The notes beneath the pieces are model-generated. The model did not search any database. It saw only the letters and a program-made list of their open reading frames with translations, and was not told the DNA's origin. Both the position numbers and the translations under genes were made by a program. A DNA stretch of 64,000 nucleotides from Mesorhizobium sp. (GTDB lineage Bacteria; Pseudomonadota; Alphaproteobacteria; Rhizobiales; Rhizobiaceae), in NCBI GenBank assembly GCA_004020645.1, contig SAQL01000001.1:151176-215175 (forward strand), given 5' to 3'. Below are positions 29,164-37,839 of this stretch, piece by piece. The stretch's first letter is position 1. Every line of letters begins with the position of its first letter.

Positions 29164-29595
29164 TCAGGTCCCCAGCGCCGCTCGTATCTTGCCGGCGTTC
29201 TCAGCCAACACTTCTGGCTTCTCCATCTGACCGCTATGCGGCTTCAAAGGAATGCCCTCGAAGCGTGGAATGATGTGAACGTGGAGGTGAAAGACGGTCT
29301 GGCCCGAAGCAGGCTCGTTGAACTGCATGACTGTGACACCATCGGCATCGAAGGCCTTTTTTACTGCCCGCGCAACTTTCTGGACATTTGCGAAGAGCGG
29401 GCCGAACACTGCCGGATCGGCATCGAGCAGGTTGCGCGACGGCGCCTTCGGCGCAACCAGCGTATGACCCGGCCCTTGCGGCATCACATCCATGAACGCG
29501 ACAACCGCGTCATCTTCATAGACGCGATGCGACGGGATTTCACCGCGCAGGATTTTCGCGAAGATATTGCTGCTGTCGTAGGTGGCTTCGGCCAT
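29164..29595 (-). CDS. HIT family protein (histidine triad hydrolase)
   Basis: A 143-residue histidine-triad protein. The catalytic motif HLHVHIIPR starts at residue 103, and an N-terminal SSNIFAKILRGEIPSHRVYEDD matches the Hint/HinT branch, which hydrolyses nucleoside phosphoramidates. The physiological substrate is unknown. It is convergent with clpA, sharing the bidirectional terminator. A family A repeat lies upstream of its start. Confidence 0.93.
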   Translation of the reverse strand: MAEATYDSSNIFAKILRGEIPSHRVYEDDAVVAFMDVMPQGPGHTLVAPKAPSRNLLDADPAVFGPLFANVQKVARAVKKAFDADGVTVMQFNEPASGQTVFHLHVHIIPRFEGIPLKPHSGQMEKPEVLAENAGKIRAALGT

Positions 29596-29625
29596 GGCGT
29601 GCGCTCCGGATTGTGCCTAGCTCTA

Positions 29626-29726
29626 CCGTATCGACCCGAAAATCGGAATCGATTTTCGGAAAGTACGATGCGGAGATTCAAAGTGTAGAGCGTACTTTGT
29701 GCGTCCAATTGGACGCACGTCGCCCT
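29626..29726 (-). repeat. Family A palindromic repeat, copy A1
   Basis: In reverse orientation to A2 and A3. The hallmark stem CCGAAAATCG (29636-29645) pairs with CGATTTTCGG (29650-29659) around GAAT. A second stem GTGCGTCC (29699-29706) pairs with GGACGCAC (29711-29718) around AATT. The outer arms AGAGCG (29687-29692) and CGCCCT (29721-29726) also pair with one mismatch. Its edge touches the stop codon of the next gene (29725-29727). Confidence 0.88.
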
Positions 29727-30942
29727 AATTGTCCGCCATATCCTTGCGGAACGGCGTGTGCTCTTCAAGATAGTCGCCCATCCGCTCCACTTCGCGCCGC
29801 TCGCGCCTGAGATAGTCGGCGACCGCGTTGCGCAAGCCCGGATGCGCTATGTAATGCGCCGAATGCATGGTCACCGGCCTATAGCCGCGCGCCAGCTTAT
29901 GCTCGCCTTGCGCGCCCGCTTCGACCACTTTCAGCTTACGGTCGATCGCGAAGTCGATCGCCTGGTGATAGCAGACCTCGAAATGCAGGAACGGATGGTC
30001 TTCGATGCAGCCCCAGTTGCGGCCGTAGAGCGCATCGGAACCGATGAAATTGATAGCGCCGGCAATGTAGCGTCCATTGCGCTTGGCCATCACCAGCAGG
30101 ATGTCGTCGGCCATGCGCTCGCCGATCATCGAGAAAAACTCGCGGCTGAGGTAGGGCCGCCCCCATTTTCTGCTGCCGGTATCCATGTAGAAGGCAAAGA
30201 AGTCGTCCCAGATCCTTTCGGTGAGATCCCTGCCGGTCAACCAGTCGATCGAGATGCCGTGAGCGAGCGCCTCGCGCCGCTCCTTCTTCATTGCCTTGCG
30301 CTTGCGCGATGCCAGAGTGGCGAGAAAATCGTCGTAGGTCGAATAACCTTCATTGAAGAAGTGGAACTGCTGGTCGGTGCGGTGCAGGAAGCCCGCCGCT
30401 TCCAGCGCCCCGACATCCTTCTGCTGCGCGAAGGTTACGTGCGCGGAAGAAACGCCGAGCTTGTCCGTCACCGCCTTCAGGCCTGCTGCCAAGCCGGCTT
30501 TCACGGCGCGACTGTCCTCGCCCTTATTGACCAGCAGGCGAGGACCGGTGACCGGCGTGAACGGCACGGCGCATTGCAGTTTTGGGTAGTAACGCCCGCC
30601 GGCGCGCTCGAATGCGTCCGACCAGCCGTGATCGAAAACATACTCGCCCTGGCTGTGCGATTTCAGGTAGCAGGGAACGGCACCGAGCAGCTTTCCCTGC
30701 GCTGTCTCCAGCCTGAGATGATGGCCCTGCCAGCCGGTGCGCCGCACGGCGCAGCCCGAATCCTCAAGCGCGCTCAGAAAAGCGAATGAAACGAGGGGGT
30801 TGTAGCCGTTTTCTGTATCGCCGCGTGCGGTACCGCCGAGGCCATCCCATTCCGCGCAGGTGAAGGCTCCGATGCCGGAGGCAACCCGGATCGCATACGC
30901 TCCATTCGCCGTTTGCCCGTCGCCTTCATCGCCTTGATCCAT
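29725..30942 (-). CDS. GNAT/FemAB-like acetyltransferase (DUF482, COG3146 type)
   Basis: A 405-residue soluble protein of the DUF482 group, often called peptidoglycan-biosynthesis-like and carrying a GNAT-related fold. Recognisable segments are NPLVSFAFLSALEDSGCA, PCYLKSHSQGEYVFDHGW, FFAFYMDTGSRKWGRPYLSREFF and VVEAGAQGEHKLARGY. The acceptor substrate is not known, and the peptidoglycan link is only a family label. It begins 42 bp after the end (in transcription order) of the GDPD gene and may be cotranscribed with GDPD and RidA. Confidence 0.82.
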   Translation of the reverse strand: MDQGDEGDGQTANGAYAIRVASGIGAFTCAEWDGLGGTARGDTENGYNPLVSFAFLSALEDSGCAVRRTGWQGHHLRLETAQGKLLGAVPCYLKSHSQGEYVFDHGWSDAFERAGGRYYPKLQCAVPFTPVTGPRLLVNKGEDSRAVKAGLAAGLKAVTDKLGVSSAHVTFAQQKDVGALEAAGFLHRTDQQFHFFNEGYSTYDDFLATLASRKRKAMKKERREALAHGISIDWLTGRDLTERIWDDFFAFYMDTGSRKWGRPYLSREFFSMIGERMADDILLVMAKRNGRYIAGAINFIGSDALYGRNWGCIEDHPFLHFEVCYHQAIDFAIDRKLKVVEAGAQGEHKLARGYRPVTMHSAHYIAHPGLRNAVADYLRRERREVERMGDYLEEHTPFRKDMADN

Positions 30943-30984
30943 GAGGCTTATTTAAGCTCCGTGCCGGTCCATGCAAGCTCGGTT

Positions 30985-31713
30985 TCAGGCGACCTGTACA
31001 AGGTCGGGTTCGAATCCTTCAAATGTCATTTGGTCGGCGTATCTAAAGGTCAAGTCGACCGCCGGTTGGTCGAGCACGGTCCAGGTGATGACCGGCATTT
31101 TTAGCCTTTCGCGCACAAAACTGACAAACCGGTTCGGCAGGTCGCCGGCGGCGTAGGAGGCGAAGGCGATGTCGTGCGCCAGCATGGCGAAATGCGCCTC
31201 GATCAGCTTGACGTCATTGCCATAAGCGGTCAGCCCGCCCGGAATGCCGGGCGCGTGTTTCGGGAAATCGCGGATCAGCCAGTGGTCGAACGACATGATC
31301 GCCGCCTTGCCCTTGTAGTGCTTGAGCATCTTGCCGACGCCTTCTACCAAGCCTTCGTCCCGGCCGGGCACCCCTTTCAGCTCGACGACCATCGGCACAC
31401 GACCATCGACCAGGTCGAGTGCCTGCTGCAGGGTCGGCAGATGGTCTGCTGTGCCGCCAACCCTGAGCGCCGTCATCTCCGCTGCCGTTCGCTGCCAGAC
31501 GAAGCCGTCCTGGCCGGTCAGCCGCTTCAGATCGCTGTCGTGAATGACGACCGGGATGCGGTCAGACGACAGATGCACATCGCATTCGATCGCATAGCCG
31601 CGTTCAGCCGCAGCGGCAAAGGCGGAAAGCGTATTCTCCCAGCGCGTCTTGTTCATGTCGTGGAGGCCGCGATGGGCAATGGGTCGGGCGGTCAGCCAGG
31701 AAAGATCGGTCAT
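30985..31713 (-). CDS. Glycerophosphodiester phosphodiesterase
   Basis: A 242-residue cytoplasmic GDPD-fold enzyme of the UgpQ type that hydrolyses glycerophosphodiesters to glycerol-3-phosphate and an alcohol. Catalytic and metal residues lie in PIAHRGLHD (His13/Arg14), ENTLSAFAAAAERGYAIECDVHLSSD and VVELKG. The ATG at 31713 was chosen because the protein then starts just before the fold and lies 7 bp after the RidA stop; a longer open frame overlaps ridA antiparallel to sense and was rejected. No signal peptide is present. Confidence 0.9.
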   Translation of the reverse strand: MTDLSWLTARPIAHRGLHDMNKTRWENTLSAFAAAAERGYAIECDVHLSSDRIPVVIHDSDLKRLTGQDGFVWQRTAAEMTALRVGGTADHLPTLQQALDLVDGRVPMVVELKGVPGRDEGLVEGVGKMLKHYKGKAAIMSFDHWLIRDFPKHAPGIPGGLTAYGNDVKLIEAHFAMLAHDIAFASYAAGDLPNRFVSFVRERLKMPVITWTVLDQPAVDLTFRYADQMTFEGFEPDLVQVA

Positions 31714-31720
31714 GCCAGGC

Positions 31721-32185
31721 TCATTCGACTTCGAAGATGGCTTCGATTTCCACTGCGGCATTAAGCGGCAGGGAGGCGGCACCGACGGCGGCGCGCGCAT
31801 GTTTGCCGGGATCGCCGAGCACTGCAACCAGAAGATCCGAGGCGCCGTTGGCAACCAGGTGCTGCTCGACAAAATCCGGCGCCGAGGCGACGAAGACGGT
31901 GATCTTCGCCAGGCGGCGGATTTTCTCGAGATCGCCAAGTGCTGCCTTGGCCTGCGCCAATATGTTGATCGCGCAGCATTTTGCCGCTTCCTGGCCAGCT
32001 GCGATGTCGACATCGCGGCCGAGCAGCCCGCTCGCCTGCAGCTTGCCCTCGCTGAGCGGCAGCTGCCCGGCGATGAACAGCAGATTGCCTGACCTGGAAT
32101 AGGGCACGTAGTTGGCGGCGGGCGCAGCGGCGACCGGAAGCGTCACGCCGAGATCGCTTAGCCGCTTTTCGATTGTTTCACTCAT
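31721..32185 (-). CDS. RidA family (YjgF/YER057c/UK114) protein
   Basis: A 154-residue member of the Rid superfamily. Family segments are NYVPYSRSGNLLFIAGQLPLSEGKL, INILAQAKAALGDLEKIRRLAKITVFVAS and SLPLNAAVEIEAIFEVE. The canonical RidA arginine of the R-x-x-V-x-V-x-x-L region is replaced: the site reads HARAAVGAASLPLNAAVEIEA, which still has an Arg before AAVGAASLPL. Deamination of reactive imines is known for RidA itself, but for this longer subgroup it is uncertain. It is followed by GDPD after 7 bp. Confidence 0.87.
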   Translation of the reverse strand: MSETIEKRLSDLGVTLPVAAAPAANYVPYSRSGNLLFIAGQLPLSEGKLQASGLLGRDVDIAAGQEAAKCCAINILAQAKAALGDLEKIRRLAKITVFVASAPDFVEQHLVANGASDLLVAVLGDPGKHARAAVGAASLPLNAAVEIEAIFEVE

Positions 32186-32323
32186 GGTATTTCCCTATTG
32201 CTTGATGACGCCGCGCAGGCCGGGCCGAAATTGCTATTTTTGCCTCGCTTCCGCCACGACTTTTTTTAAGCTGGACCCTCTTTCCCTGCGGCCTGCCATC
32301 AGGCGCGATGATCGGAGCACCTC

Positions 32324-33154
32324 ATGCGCGCAACACGCCTCGCATTCCACGCCGTCCTGCTGCCGGCGGTGTTCTCGATGGCGCCGGCTTTTGCCGTACC
32401 GGCGCTGCAGGCGCATCGCGCGGTTTATGATCTTAGCCTGGACAAAGCCTCCGATCGCTCCGGCATCACCGGCATTTCCGGCCGCATGGTCTATGAGTTC
32501 AACGGTTCGCCTTGCGAAGGCTACACGGTGAAGTTCCGCTTCGTCACCCAGATTGCCACCAACGACAATGCAACAAAGCTGACCGACCAGCAGACGACCA
32601 CTTTCGAGGACGCCGAAGGCAAGACGTTCTCGTTCGTGACAAAATCCTTCGTCGACCAGAACCTCGACAAGGAGGTCAAGGGCACCGCGACGAAGGAGAC
32701 GAAAGGCCTCAAGGTCAACATCGACAAGCCGGAGAAGAGCAGCCTCGAACTCGCCGCCACCCAGTTTCCGACCCAGCATCTGGCCGAATTGATCGACAAG
32801 GCCGAAAAGGGCGAAAATTTCTACGAAACCAACCTGTTCGACGGCTCGGAAGATGCCGACAAGGTGATGACCACCACCGTCGTCGTCGGCAAGAAAGCCG
32901 ATGCCGACAAGGCTGATCCGGAAGCGCCGGCACTGGCGAAACTCGCCACTGACAAATACTGGCCGGTCGACATCGCCTATTTCGACGGCACCGACAAGTC
33001 AGGCGAGGAGGTGCCGGAGTACCGGATCAGCTTCAAGCTGCATGACAACGGCATCACGCGCGACCTCGTCATGGACTATGGCGAGTTCTCGATGACCGGC
33101 AAGCTGGTCAATCTGTCGTTGTTCGATCAGTCGAAAGCCTGTCCGCCGAAATAG
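32324..33154 (+). CDS. eipB: Cell-envelope integrity protein EipB (DUF1849)
   Basis: A 276-residue periplasmic protein with a signal peptide (cleavage near AFAVPALQA, residues 22-30). It matches the DUF1849/EipB family, which in Brucella is a beta-spiral envelope protein needed for stress survival and virulence. Two cysteines, Cys64 (GSPCEGY) and Cys273 (SKACPPK), occupy the positions of the conserved disulfide in that family. Family motifs HRAVYDLSL, VYEFNG and the C-terminal DYGEFSMTGKLVNLSLF are present. It diverges from ridA. Confidence 0.9.
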   Translation: MRATRLAFHAVLLPAVFSMAPAFAVPALQAHRAVYDLSLDKASDRSGITGISGRMVYEFNGSPCEGYTVKFRFVTQIATNDNATKLTDQQTTTFEDAEGKTFSFVTKSFVDQNLDKEVKGTATKETKGLKVNIDKPEKSSLELAATQFPTQHLAELIDKAEKGENFYETNLFDGSEDADKVMTTTVVVGKKADADKADPEAPALAKLATDKYWPVDIAYFDGTDKSGEEVPEYRISFKLHDNGITRDLVMDYGEFSMTGKLVNLSLFDQSKACPPK

Positions 33155-33230
33155 GCTTCAGGTTAGCCACGCCCGCAAGGCGGCGCGAATGACTTGAACA
33201 CGCCGCAATTGCATCTCAACTTCTACGCCG

Positions 33231-34550
33231 ATGGGTCGATCGGGGGGTGGGTTGAGCAGAATCGATGTGTTCGTGGCGCCGAGGCCCAATCCGGCGCTGA
33301 TCAGGATCATGACTATAGTCAACCGGGTTGTCATGCTGCATGGCATCCCCGGATTTCGCGACCTGTTGCCGTTCAACCGCCTGGCCGGATTGCGCGGCGT
33401 CGCCAATGTCCGTCATATCGACTTTCCCGACGACGACCGGCAGCGGCTGAAGGCCTGTTGCGGCGCCGGCAAGGCGACGTTCATCACGCCCAACCATCCG
33501 GAATTCTTTACCGACTGGATGATCGACAAGGAGATCGTCTCGCAGGTCAGTCCTCTCGCGGCATCCTGGGCCACACATGGCGTCGTCAACGGCCTCGGCC
33601 GGATCATGCAGAAATTCTGGCTGGCCAACAATCTGATCGCCCAGATTCCCGGCAACAGTGGGGCTGCCAAGGAACACTCGATCGCCTGGGCGCTGAAGGG
33701 GCATGGTGTTCTCTTGCATCCCGAAGGCGGCGTCGGCTGGCATGCCAATGTCGTCGGTCCACTTCTTCCGGGGGCAGTCGAGATGGGGTTCGAAGCGCTC
33801 AAGCGCGGTCGCGCCACGGATCAGGATTCTAGGGCTTGGATCGCGCCGGTTGTCTGGAAGCTCGCCTTCACGAAAAATGTCGAGCCGGCGCTGGCGCAGG
33901 AATGCGCCTATGTCGAGAAGAGCCTGAAGATCGAACGCCGTGCCGCAGATACGCTGCCGGAGCGCGTCCACCATATCTATGCGACGCTGCTGTCGCGCGA
34001 TGAGATTGCCTGTGGCATGGCGCCCGACGAACGGGCTTCGTATGCAGCGCGTCAGACGCATCTGCTGCTCGAATTGGGCCGGCGCTTGGGGGAGGGCATT
34101 TCGTTCGATCCCGGCGCCAACGAGATCGCCGAGCTTTTGCGCCGGTCGCGCCGCTGGCTGCGGGAAAACACCGGCGACGCTGAGAAGCAAAAACAGGTCC
34201 GGACGCTGGCGGACACCATCCAGCGCCTCCAACGCGTCGGACCGTGGGTCTCAGCCAACTCGCGCATCACGCAAGAGGAGATCGCCGAACATCTGAAGCG
34301 CATCCGCAACGACTATTGCAAGGGCACGCTGCGCGACACGATCAACCGCTTCGTGCCGCAGCCGGCCGGGCCGCGCTGCGCGCATATCCGGGTGCCAGAA
34401 CCGTTGGGATTGCACGCCTTTCCGGGCTCGATCGACGATGCGCTCGCCGAACTGCACTGCCGTATGCAGGCGGCTGTCACCGGGATCGTGGCCGAACTCG
34501 AAGCCGCCGGCGGCTTCATTTTCTATCCGAATCCCTTCTATCATCGCTAA
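33231..34550 (+). CDS. 1-acyl-sn-glycerol-3-phosphate acyltransferase-like protein
   Basis: A 439-residue protein with a PlsC-like acyltransferase core. The N-terminal motif reads NHPEFFTDW (His89 to Asp95), i.e. five residues between His and Asp instead of the usual four. The glycerol-phosphate motif is HPEGGVGWH (EGG 165-167). The C-terminal half is a helical domain without recognised motifs. The start is uncertain: ATG 33231, TTG 33255 (with a GGTGGG-rich upstream) or ATG 33309 are all possible. Lipid acyl transfer is probable, but the acceptor is unknown. Confidence 0.75.
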   Translation: MGRSGGGLSRIDVFVAPRPNPALIRIMTIVNRVVMLHGIPGFRDLLPFNRLAGLRGVANVRHIDFPDDDRQRLKACCGAGKATFITPNHPEFFTDWMIDKEIVSQVSPLAASWATHGVVNGLGRIMQKFWLANNLIAQIPGNSGAAKEHSIAWALKGHGVLLHPEGGVGWHANVVGPLLPGAVEMGFEALKRGRATDQDSRAWIAPVVWKLAFTKNVEPALAQECAYVEKSLKIERRAADTLPERVHHIYATLLSRDEIACGMAPDERASYAARQTHLLLELGRRLGEGISFDPGANEIAELLRRSRRWLRENTGDAEKQKQVRTLADTIQRLQRVGPWVSANSRITQEEIAEHLKRIRNDYCKGTLRDTINRFVPQPAGPRCAHIRVPEPLGLHAFPGSIDDALAELHCRMQAAVTGIVAELEAAGGFIFYPNPFYHR

Positions 34551-34622
34551 CGTTTGGATCTTGGCCCCAAATGAACTGCGGCTCCGCTGGTCAGCGCAAG
34601 ATGAAGGAGTGCGGCAAGCCTC

Positions 34623-34901
34623 ATGGCGGTTTATGTCGACGCGGCGATCTGGAAATGGGTCGGCCACCGCTGGTGTCACCTGCTGGCCGACGACACCGAT
34701 GAGCTGCACCGTTTTGCAGCTCAGCTCGGCATCAAGCGCTCGTCCTATCAGGGACCGCCGAAGACATCGGCGCCGCATTATGACATAACCGGCTTCGAGC
34801 GCGACCGCGCGGTGCGGCTAGGCGCCATCGAATGCAGCCGCGAAGAGATCGTTGCTGTTTTCCGGCGTGTCCGGGTGCCGAAGGGGAAGATACGACCATG
34901 A
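34623..34901 (+). CDS. DUF4031 domain-containing protein
   Basis: A 92-residue protein matching DUF4031 over its length: MAVYVDAAIWKWVGHRWCHL, DELHRFAAQLGIKRSSYQGPP, HYDITGFERDRAVRLGA. This family carries conserved Trp, His and Asp residues and is of unknown function. It overlaps the start of the LysE gene by 4 bp (ATGA) and is therefore coupled to it. Confidence 0.85.
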   Translation: MAVYVDAAIWKWVGHRWCHLLADDTDELHRFAAQLGIKRSSYQGPPKTSAPHYDITGFERDRAVRLGAIECSREEIVAVFRRVRVPKGKIRP

Positions 34902-35509
34902 CGTTGACGGTATTTCTGGCTTACTGCGCTGCGATCACATTTGCTGCCGCCACCCCTGGCCCGGCGGTATTCACGGTCATTGCCAACGGCGTCTCGCGCG
35001 GGTTCGTTCGCGCGTTCCTGGCTGGCCTCGGTATCGCCGCTGGCGACGCGGTGCTGGTGACTTTGGCGCTGCTCGGTCTCGTGGCACTGGCACAGACCTT
35101 CGAATGGGTTTTTCTCATCCTGAAATATGCGGGTGCTGCCTATCTGATGTTTCTTGGCATCAGGATGTGGCGATCGGCTTCCGCGCGATCGAATGGACTG
35201 GAGGTAACGCAGGCAAGACTGTCTCGATCGTTTTACCTCGGTATCTCCATCGCATTGGGCAACCCCAAGGCGATCCTGTTCCACGCCTCCATCATGCCGT
35301 TGATCCTCGATCTCAACGCAATGACCTTCGCTGAGGGGCTGCTCGTGGTTGCGGTCGTGATCGGCGTCAACATTATCACTATGGGCGTGTATGCGGTGCT
35401 TGCCGGGCAGGCTTCGAGCTGGTTCAAGACGCCAAGGCGGATGCGCTTGATGAACAGGTTTGCCGGCGGCGCCATGATCGGCACGGGTGCGCTGATCGCC
35501 GCACGCTGA
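34898..35509 (+). CDS. LysE/RhtB family exporter
   Basis: A 203-residue inner-membrane exporter with about six helices. The family signature [19 protein letters not shown] lies at residues ~18-36, with later [18 protein letters not shown]. Members export amino acids such as lysine, homoserine or threonine, and the substrate cannot be told. The start ATG at 34898 overlaps the DUF4031 stop; an upstream extension in the same frame runs antiregister over DUF4031 and was rejected. Confidence 0.93.
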   Translation: MTLTVFLAYCAAITFAAATPGPAVFTVIANGVSRGFVRAFLAGLGIAAGDAVLVTLALLGLVALAQTFEWVFLILKYAGAAYLMFLGIRMWRSASARSNGLEVTQARLSRSFYLGISIALGNPKAILFHASIMPLILDLNAMTFAEGLLVVAVVIGVNIITMGVYAVLAGQASSWFKTPRRMRLMNRFAGGAMIGTGALIAAR

Positions 35510-35687
35510 GCCGCAAGACACCGCAGCGCTTGCGTTTGCCGCGCATCACCTCTATATGCGCGCTCATTCCACACACGGACTTTGGTGTCTGCCCGGGAGA
35601 AATCCGGCTGAAACCTCCGGTGGCGTTCGAGGACAAAGTCCAGAAATGCCTGTGTCCGTGGAGGCTAACCGGAAAGGATACTCAAGA

Positions 35688-36485
35688 ATGGCTCTGCCTG
35701 ATTTCAGCATGCGCCAGCTTTTGGAAGCTGGCATTCACTTCGGCCACCAGACTCACCGCTGGAACCCGAAGATGGCGCCCTATATCTATGGCGCCCGCAA
35801 CAACATCCACATCATCGACCTCTCGCAGACGGTGCCGCTGCTGCACCAGGCGCTGAAGCAGGTTTCCGACACCGTCGCCAAGGGTGGCCGCGTGCTGTTC
35901 GTCGGCACCAAGCGCCAGGCGTCCGACATCGTCGCCGACGCTGCGCAGCGCTCGGCCCAGTACTATGTCAACTCCCGCTGGCTCGGCGGCATGATGACCA
36001 ACTGGAAGACGATCTCGAATTCCATCCAGCGCCTGCGCAAGCTCGACGAGATGCTGGCCGGCGAGGCCCAGGGGCTCACCAAGAAGGAGCGCCTCAACCT
36101 CGATCGCGAGCGCGAGAAGCTCGACAAGGCGCTGGGCGGCATCAAGGACATGGGCTCGACGCCCGACCTGATGTTCGTGATCGACACCAACAAGGAAGCG
36201 ATCGCCATCCTCGAGGCCAAGCGCCTCGGCATCCCGGTCGTCGCCATCATCGATTCCAACTGCGACCCGGACAAGATCGATTTTCCGATCCCCGGCAATG
36301 ACGACGCGGCCCGTGCCATCCAGCTCTATTGCGATCTGATCGCCAAGGCTGCAATCGACGGCATCGCTCGCCAGCAGGGCGCGCTCGGCGTCGACCTCGG
36401 CGCTTTGGCCGAGGCTCCGGTCGAGCCGGCACTCGAGCCGACGCCGACCGCCGAGACACCGGCCGCCCAGACACCGGAAGCGTAA
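35688..36485 (+). CDS. rpsB: 30S ribosomal protein S2
   Basis: A 265-residue S2 protein. It begins [20 protein letters not shown] and contains [41 protein letters not shown] and the second signature [31 protein letters not shown]. The C-terminal ~25 residues are a low-complexity Pro/Glu/Thr/Ala tail common in rhizobial S2. AAAGGA lies upstream of the ATG. It heads the rpsB-tsf-pyrH-frr cluster, with a hairpin after its stop that may set the ratio of S2 to EF-Ts. Confidence 0.98.
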   Translation: MALPDFSMRQLLEAGIHFGHQTHRWNPKMAPYIYGARNNIHIIDLSQTVPLLHQALKQVSDTVAKGGRVLFVGTKRQASDIVADAAQRSAQYYVNSRWLGGMMTNWKTISNSIQRLRKLDEMLAGEAQGLTKKERLNLDREREKLDKALGGIKDMGSTPDLMFVIDTNKEAIAILEAKRLGIPVVAIIDSNCDPDKIDFPIPGNDDAARAIQLYCDLIAKAAIDGIARQQGALGVDLGALAEAPVEPALEPTPTAETPAAQTPEA

Positions 36486-36489
36486 CAGC

Positions 36490-36509
36490 GAAGGCCGGTT
36501 TCGGCCTTC
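36490..36509 (+). terminator. Hairpin between rpsB and tsf (partial terminator or attenuator)
   Basis: GAAGGCCG (36490-36497) pairs perfectly with CGGCCTTC (36502-36509) around GTTT, followed by ATCTTTCTC. It is 4 bp after the rpsB stop, as expected for a leaky terminator inside a ribosomal operon. Confidence 0.75.
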
Positions 36510-36601
36510 ATCTTTCTCAGATTTGGCGCGCTAAGCGCTGGCGCCAGGCGCATCATCGAGGACCGGTGGTGCGTCGGTGCATTTTAAACAAAGAGGCGAC
36601 A

Positions 36602-37525
36602 ATGAGCATTTCGGCTGCACAGGTCAAAGAACTCCGCGACTTGACCGGCGCGGGCATGATGGACTGCAAGGCGGCGTTGAACGAGACCAACGGCAACATG
36701 GAAGAGGCCGTCGACTGGCTGCGCAAGAAGGGCATTTCCAAGGCCGACAAGAAGGCCGGCCGTACCGCGGCCGAAGGCCTGATCGGCGTCGATTCCGGTA
36801 TCCGCGAGGCGGCGATCGTCGAGGTCAACTCCGAGACCGACTTCGTTGCCCGCAACGCCGCTTTCCAGGAGATCGTCGCAAACGTCGCCAAGGTCGCGCT
36901 CGCCTATGGCGGCAAGACCGAGGCCGTCGCAGCCGCACCGTATCCGGGTTCGGACAAGTCGGTCGCCGACACCATCAAGGATGCCGTCGGCACGATCGGT
37001 GAGAATCTTGGCTTCCGCCGTTCGGCCAAGCTCACTGTAGAGCACGGCGCTGTCGCAACCTACGTCCACAATGCGGTTGCCGACGGCCTTGGCAAGCTCG
37101 GCGTGCTGGTCGCCATCGAGACCACAGGCAACGCGCAGGTCGCCAACGCATTTGCCCGTCAGGTCGCCATGCATGTCGCCGCCACCAACCCGATGGCGCT
37201 GACGACGGAGCAGCTCGATCCGGCCGCGGTCGAGCGCGAGAAGGCGATCTTCGCCGACCAGGCGCGCCAGTCCGGCAAGCCAGAGGCGATCATCGAGAAG
37301 ATGGTCGAGGGCCGTCTGCGCAAGTTTTACGAAGAGGTCGTGCTGCTCAAGCAGGCTTTCGTGCTCAATCCCGACATCACCGTCGAGAAGGCGCTGACGG
37401 ATGCCGAGAAGGAAATCGGCGCACCGGCCAAGATCACTGCCTATCTGCGCTTCGCGCTCGGCGAGGGCATCGAGAAGGAAGAGACCGATTTTGCGGCGGA
37501 AGTCGCGGCGGCGGTCAAGAAGTAA
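36602..37525 (+). CDS. tsf: Elongation factor Ts
   Basis: A 307-residue guanine-nucleotide exchange factor for EF-Tu. The N-terminal UBA-like region [18 protein letters not shown] and the TDFVARN motif ([16 protein letters not shown], residues ~76-91), which contacts EF-Tu, are intact. The C-terminal coiled region is complete. The start is the ATG at 36602 after an A-rich AAAGAGGCGACA ribosome site. It lies 116 bp after rpsB and 314 bp before pyrH. Confidence 0.98.
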   Translation: MSISAAQVKELRDLTGAGMMDCKAALNETNGNMEEAVDWLRKKGISKADKKAGRTAAEGLIGVDSGIREAAIVEVNSETDFVARNAAFQEIVANVAKVALAYGGKTEAVAAAPYPGSDKSVADTIKDAVGTIGENLGFRRSAKLTVEHGAVATYVHNAVADGLGKLGVLVAIETTGNAQVANAFARQVAMHVAATNPMALTTEQLDPAAVEREKAIFADQARQSGKPEAIIEKMVEGRLRKFYEEVVLLKQAFVLNPDITVEKALTDAEKEIGAPAKITAYLRFALGEGIEKEETDFAAEVAAAVKK

Positions 37526-37554
37526 ACCGCACTCTATTTTCTGAAAAGACTTTA

Positions 37555-37584
37555 CGGCCGGGTGTCCGCGAGGATGCCCGGCCG
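37555..37584 (+). terminator. Terminator after tsf
   Basis: CGGCCGGGTGTCC (37555-37567) pairs with GGATGCCCGGCCG (37572-37584), with two G-T pairs, around a GCGA tetraloop, followed by ATTTCTT. It is a strong 13-bp stem with a weak T-run. Confidence 0.75.
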
Positions 37585-37645
37585 ATTTCTTGCGCGGCAT
37601 TGGATGAAGGCCAGGCGGTCGGCGGCAAGCCCGGCTGGCTATCTG

Positions 37646-37677
37646 CCGGATCTGCTCGTGCCCGGATCTGCTCGTGC
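37646..37677. repeat. Perfect 16-bp tandem direct repeat in the tsf-pyrH gap
   Basis: CCGGATCTGCTCGTGC occurs twice in direct succession (37646-37661 and 37662-37677). The rest of this 314-bp gap holds the tsf terminator upstream and a 10-bp perfect hairpin (37729-37754) downstream. No gene is visible in it. Confidence 0.88.
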
Positions 37678-37728
37678 AAGATGCATTTGCCGCCGTAAGT
37701 TAACGACTGGAAGAGAGTTTTCCGGTTC

Positions 37729-37754
37729 GGGCGCCGCGTGACATCGCGGCGCCC
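37729..37754 (+). terminator. Perfect hairpin in the pyrH leader
   Basis: GGGCGCCGCG (37729-37738) pairs with CGCGGCGCCC (37745-37754) around a 6-nt loop, followed by TTCGTG. It is 85 bp before the pyrH ATG and could be an attenuator or a leader structure; no T-run follows. Confidence 0.5.
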
Positions 37755-37839
37755 TTCGTGTATCGGAACCCCAATGTTTCGGGGCAGGCCTGTGCGGCGG
37801 CAGCCCGAGGCGCGTCACACGCATGATAATGAGGACCAG

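Noticed and set aside
35575..35687. Possible structured leader RNA upstream of rpsB
   Set aside because: GC-rich short complementary stretches exist, but I could not define a convincing conserved fold by eye. A covariance search would be needed.
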